In this document: positions 6,401-8,243 of the stretch, one piece after another
Numbering within the stretch: position 1 is the stretch's first letter
Layout of the letters: every line of letters starts with the position of its first letter
NCBI GenBank assembly: GCA_028228615.1
Contig: JAOJBS010000045.1
Location: 1-8,243, forward strand
Length of the DNA stretch: 8,243 bases
DNA from: UBA4421 sp028228615
GTDB lineage: Bacteria > Pseudomonadota > Gammaproteobacteria > Pseudomonadales > Azotimanducaceae
Direction of reading: 5' to 3'
Notes under the pieces: model-generated
The model's input: only the letters and a program-made list of their open reading frames with translations
What the model was told of the DNA's origin: nothing
Databases searched by the model: none
Program-made: the position numbers and the translations under genes

Positions 6401-6672
6401 CAACGGTCTTTGGATTACTGCCGCTGGCCAGTAACTACAGCATAGATTTGGTGAATAGAACTGTAATGTACGGCAGCATGCTGTCTTCATTCTGGGTGCC
6501 GCTGTCTCAAGCTATTGTTTCGGGCCTGACCTTTGCAACGCTGTTAACCTTGGTGACCACACCTGCGATGTTGGCGATACCTCACCAGCTAAAATCGATC
6601 AAGAACAGATTACTCAAAAAGCCTAAGACTGGCATTGTGAGCGGACAAACCCCAGCGTATTCAGCAGATTAG
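3487..6672 (+). CDS. RND efflux permease (AcrB-like superfamily, inner membrane)
   Basis: At 1061 residues it has the full RND length and layout: TM1 (about 15-33), a periplasmic porter domain, TM2-TM6 (about 334-485), TM7 (about 527-547), a second periplasmic domain, and TM8-TM12 (about 857-1030). It should trimerise and drive export by proton antiport together with the upstream adaptor. TM4 reads GMLIDGAIVVTEYADRKM: D398 aligns with AcrB D407, but the next position, AcrB D408, is G399. TM10 reads GIVVNNNIVLID, with N930 where AcrB has K940. TM11 RLRPVMLTT keeps the Arg and Thr (R962, T969) equivalent to AcrB R971 and T978. It is therefore a divergent branch rather than a typical HAE-1 drug pump, and drug specificity should not be assumed. 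The Shine-Dalgarno is weak (AGGT). No outer-membrane factor gene follows. Confidence 0.95.
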   Translation: MFNFLEAAITRSRTSLLLLFMIVLAGLIARAAIPVEGDPEIEVPFFVITVVNEGISPEDAERLLVMPLEIALRQVEGIEELNAFAAENAATILVEFDASFDLDQALTDTREAVDRAKVEFPSTTEEPIIQEQSTSDFPIIQVNLTGDVPERMLYTIALDLRDAIEAQTGILSADFIGDREELLEVVIDPKELETYGLSSEDLITSISRNNRLIPAGSIDGGEGRFSVKVPSVIENAVDLFDLPIKTDGDTVVTLSDVATVKRTFKDRASYSRINGSNGIGLQVIKRANYNVLDAISNAKAAVEALRPNLPAKVEVTYSQDQGPYASSQVVELEGNIFTALGLVMVIVVAAMGIRSGIIVGLGIPASFLFSLIFIYLLGYSFNFMVMFGMLLGLGMLIDGAIVVTEYADRKMTEGFGSQEAYLLAAKRMFWPVTASIATTLAAFLPLMFWPGVSGKFMRYLPVTVFTVLSGSLLYALVFGPVIGSIIGKAGSLSKTAKATLTTLEHGDPRTLKSLTGVYARILGFATRYAIVTLVLTIGILFTTFWAYGQYGGGLIYFSEGEAKFAQVNVRARGNLSVEEIYSLVTEVEDQVIGVEGIEHINTFTKLGGQPGRDGGTDRVGGMFLELYDQQYRRSSSTEILEEIRQRTKGIVGIQVEIQEMEMGPPVGKPLNIEFSSYDRSLIDPAVQKVVDYMKNDIEGLRDVDDTRSLPGVEFKINVDRAQAAIYGADVSQVGVAVQLVTNGIKVGEYRPDRADDAVDIRVRYPSAQRGIMALSELNISTPTGLVPLSNFVTLEPVPNVDTIQRVNSIPIKKVLANVAPDVLADDKVREIQAWIDSQDWPPGLKIAFRGANEEQAETLAFVGGAFGMSLLLMFVLLVTQFNSFYQSSLILFAVILSTAGVLIGLLITGNPFSAILTGVGVVALAGIVVNNNIVLIDTYNQLRREDPDLHYVDLIIRTGSQRLRPVMLTTITTVFGLLPLASNYSIDLVNRTVMYGSMLSSFWVPLSQAIVSGLTFATLLTLVTTPAMLAIPHQLKSIKNRLLKKPKTGIVSGQTPAYSAD

Positions 6673-6695
6673 GGTGGCAGACGTCAGTTGAGGAT

Positions 6696-6720
6696 AGCCA
6701 AGCCCACCTCGGGTTTGGCT
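6696..6720. terminator. hairpin between convergent genes, possible bidirectional terminator
   Basis: AGCCAAGCCC (6696-6705) and GGGTTTGGCT (6711-6720) form a 10-bp stem with one G-U pair and the loop ACCTC. It fills most of the 61-base gap between the permease stop and the hydrolase stop on the opposite strand. No proper T run follows on either strand, so its strength as an intrinsic terminator is doubtful, though its position suits the role. Confidence 0.55.
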
Positions 6721-6733
6721 GTTGCAGACTTAG

Positions 6734-7537
6734 CTACGTTGCACTTTGATGCTGTAACCAACTGACAATTTCTGGGTAGGCTTGCTTGTCTTGAAGCAAA
6801 AACAAATGCCCACCCTCAAATAGGCGCAGTTCAGAATTAGCCAATTGAGCGTCCAGTGCCTGCATATTTGCTACCGGCGCAATGTCATCGTAACGACCGC
6901 CAGCCAACAAAATAGGCATTTTAAGTTCCGGCAACCGCGAAAAAGTGTCGTGACCTTTTCTCGCTTCTAGCTGTTTTAACGCACCTTCTGGATCTCTCTG
7001 CGAGGCCTTGGCAGACAGCGTAAGGGCCATCAACGTCTCCCAACGATCTGGATTCTCAGCGATCCATGTATCATCGCGCCGGTTATCTGAAATTTGCAGG
7101 TGTTTTTTGGCACGCACAATTTCCTCTAACAACTCTAATTCATGCAGCGGATAAGACGGATTACCAACGCCGCCAGAAGAAGTACACGCCAGCACCATGT
7201 GCTTTACTCTGTTGGGGTGACGAAGCGCAAATTCTTGGGCCACCATGCCACCGAATGACACGCCCATTACTGGGATCTGATCTATCTGCAAATGGTCCAA
7301 CAGCGCCGCCGCATCATCTGCATATTCCGCCATTGTATAGTCATGCGATGGCGTCTGAGTTTGGCCTAAGCCGCGTTGGTCATAGCAGATCAAATCAAAA
7401 TTGGCACCAACGGGCGCATCAAATTGATTGGGTTTGTTACGTAAATCAGCGCCACTGCCACTGATAAACAATAACGGTTCGCCCTCACCTTTTCGCTCAA
7501 AATACAGATCTATACCGTTAGCTCTAATTAGTGTCAC
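6734..7537 (-). CDS. alpha/beta-fold hydrolase
   Basis: This 267-residue protein is a typical alpha/beta hydrolase. The strand PLLFISGSGADLRN (21-34) carries the oxyanion-hole region. YDQRGLGQTQ (52-61) is the usual loop after strand 4. GVSFGGMVAQE (92-102) is the nucleophile elbow with S94. GGRYDDIAP (213-221) supplies the acid, D217 most likely, and GGHLFLLQ (242-249) the histidine H244. The catalytic triad is therefore complete. The overall style resembles 3-oxoadipate enol-lactonase or small-ester hydrolases, but the substrate cannot be read from sequence. The start is a GTG preceded by GGAGGGG with a short spacer. It lies 60 bases downstream of a CoA-ester lyase gene on the same strand, so co-transcription and a role in the same acyl-CoA or organic-acid pathway are plausible inferences. 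Confidence 0.9.
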   Translation of the reverse strand: MTLIRANGIDLYFERKGEGEPLLFISGSGADLRNKPNQFDAPVGANFDLICYDQRGLGQTQTPSHDYTMAEYADDAAALLDHLQIDQIPVMGVSFGGMVAQEFALRHPNRVKHMVLACTSSGGVGNPSYPLHELELLEEIVRAKKHLQISDNRRDDTWIAENPDRWETLMALTLSAKASQRDPEGALKQLEARKGHDTFSRLPELKMPILLAGGRYDDIAPVANMQALDAQLANSELRLFEGGHLFLLQDKQAYPEIVSWLQHQSAT

Positions 7538-7539
7538 AA

Positions 7540-7546
7540 CCCCTCC
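7540..7546 (-). promoter_or_regulatory. ribosome binding site fixing the GTG start of the hydrolase
   Basis: On the minus strand GGAGGGG is followed by TT and then GTG. No ATG lies nearby in the same frame, and the protein alignment to the fold begins right here, so this Shine-Dalgarno supports the GTG at 7537-7535. The spacer (four bases from GGAGG) is slightly short. Confidence 0.65.
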
Positions 7547-7597
7547 AGTTATCTCATATTTGAGTTTGTTAGATTTGCCCAGCCAAACATCATCCGC

Positions 7598-8243
7598 CTA
7601 TATACGCAAAGCAATGGCTTGGGCATAAGCGACAACCCGCTCGGCTTCCTCGGCGTGAAGATTTTCAATCAACTGTCCATCCAGCACGCCAACGCCTTTA
7701 CCCTCACTGAGGGCATGACGCCATACTTCTAGCACTTTGTGGGCATGCACCAGCTGTTCCGCTGAGTAACCAAAGACTGCATTTGTGGTTTCGATCTGCC
7801 CCGGATGAATGAGGGTTTTACCATCAAAACCCATCGCTTTGCCCTGCTCACAGACCTCGCGCAGGCTGTCTAGATTACGAAAATCTAGGTGCACGCCATC
7901 AAATATCTCTTTCTTGAAATGTCGAGCCACCACCACACTGCGCTGCAATACGTAATCTAAATTTCGTCTCGATGGCGTGTGACTTGCGCGCAATTCTTTA
8001 ACCAAATCACTGGTGCCCATAACTAGAGCAGCCACCCTTTTGTGGCCAACAAATGTTTCTAAATGCAGGATCGCCGTAGGCGTCTCGATCATTATCCAAA
8101 CGGGCAAATTACTCGCCTGGGCCACTAACGCGGCATCTATTTGCTGCACTTGTTGCAGGCTTTCGATCTTAGGAAAAATCAGGGCCGCAATGGGTTGATC
8201 AGCAAACGCTACTAGATCGTCCATACCCCAGGGCGTATCCAAG
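7598..8243 (-). CDS. HpcH/HpaI aldolase/citrate lyase (CitE-like CoA-ester lyase), 5' end cut by the window
   Basis: The frame is open to the right edge, so the true start, probably some 60 or more codons upstream, lies outside. The 214 visible residues match the TIM-barrel CitE-like family. DTPWGMDDL near the edge normally follows the substrate-binding R-x-N motif. Then come IFPKIES (22-28), IMIETPTAIL (50-59) with the Mg-binding Glu at 53, VMGTSDLVKEL (74-84) with the Mg-binding Asp at 79, FDGVHLDFRN (114-123) and GFDGKTLIHPGQI (138-150). Numbers count from the TTG codon at 8242. Members cleave or form C-C bonds in acyl-CoA thioesters such as malyl- or citramalyl-CoA. Free-standing members without citrate lyase alpha and gamma genes are common, so citrate lyase itself is unlikely. 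The neighbouring hydrolase probably shares its transcript. Confidence 0.88.
   Translation of the reverse strand, partial: LDTPWGMDDLVAFADQPIAALIFPKIESLQQVQQIDAALVAQASNLPVWIMIETPTAILHLETFVGHKRVAALVMGTSDLVKELRASHTPSRRNLDYVLQRSVVVARHFKKEIFDGVHLDFRNLDSLREVCEQGKAMGFDGKTLIHPGQIETTNAVFGYSAEQLVHAHKVLEVWRHALSEGKGVGVLDGQLIENLHAEEAERVVAYAQAIALRI

Noticed and set aside
7066..7464. Plus-strand 132-codon open frame opposite the hydrolase
   Set aside because: The hydrolase on the other strand has a complete catalytic triad; the antisense translation shows no coherent fold.
7598..8243. Citrate lyase beta subunit (citE) of the fermentative citrate lyase complex
   Set aside because: No alpha or gamma (acyl-carrier) subunit genes are adjacent; the downstream neighbour is an alpha/beta hydrolase, so a free-standing CoA-ester lyase fits better.

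Overview
The window looks like ordinary chromosomal DNA from a gammaproteobacterium, probably a marine, Cellvibrionales-like lineage. This rests on roughly balanced GC, Shine-Dalgarno-led genes, a Ni/Zn-type glyoxalase, and the styles of the GST and RND proteins. The taxonomic call is an inference from protein character, not a database match. I see no rRNA, tRNA, CRISPR array, integrase or transposase.

Layout. The left edge (1-55) may hold the last codons of a gene running rightward. A 65-residue basic protein with an excisionase/MerR-like helix-turn-helix look follows (139-336). Next is a 300-base gene-poor stretch (337-637) rich in short tandem repeats and hairpins, with a possible minus-strand terminator. 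Two glutathione-linked genes follow on the plus strand: a glyoxalase I-type VOC protein (638-1057) and a glutathione S-transferase (1249-1866). The GST is closed by a clear intrinsic terminator (1943-1967).

The 507-base intergenic region (1867-2373) is the most structured non-coding part. It holds an unusual minus-strand open frame that reads like protein but lacks a good start, an 8-bp inverted repeat, imperfect direct repeats, and a likely promoter followed by two consecutive perfect palindromes. These palindromes sit in the leader of a two-gene RND efflux operon: a periplasmic adaptor (2374-3477) and a 1061-residue inner-membrane permease (3487-6672), 9 bases apart. No outer-membrane factor gene is present, so the pump presumably uses a TolC-type channel encoded elsewhere. 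The permease keeps only one of the two TM4 aspartates of the classical AcrB proton relay and has Asn in place of the TM10 lysine.

On the minus strand, converging on the pump operon, lie an alpha/beta hydrolase (6734-7537) and, upstream of it, the 3' part of a HpcH/HpaI-CitE type CoA-ester lyase (7598 to the right edge). These two probably share a transcript. Overall the region combines electrophile detoxification (glyoxalase, GST), efflux and acyl-CoA/ester metabolism. No obviously new multi-gene system is visible. The points most worth a second look are the intergenic elements and the altered proton relay.
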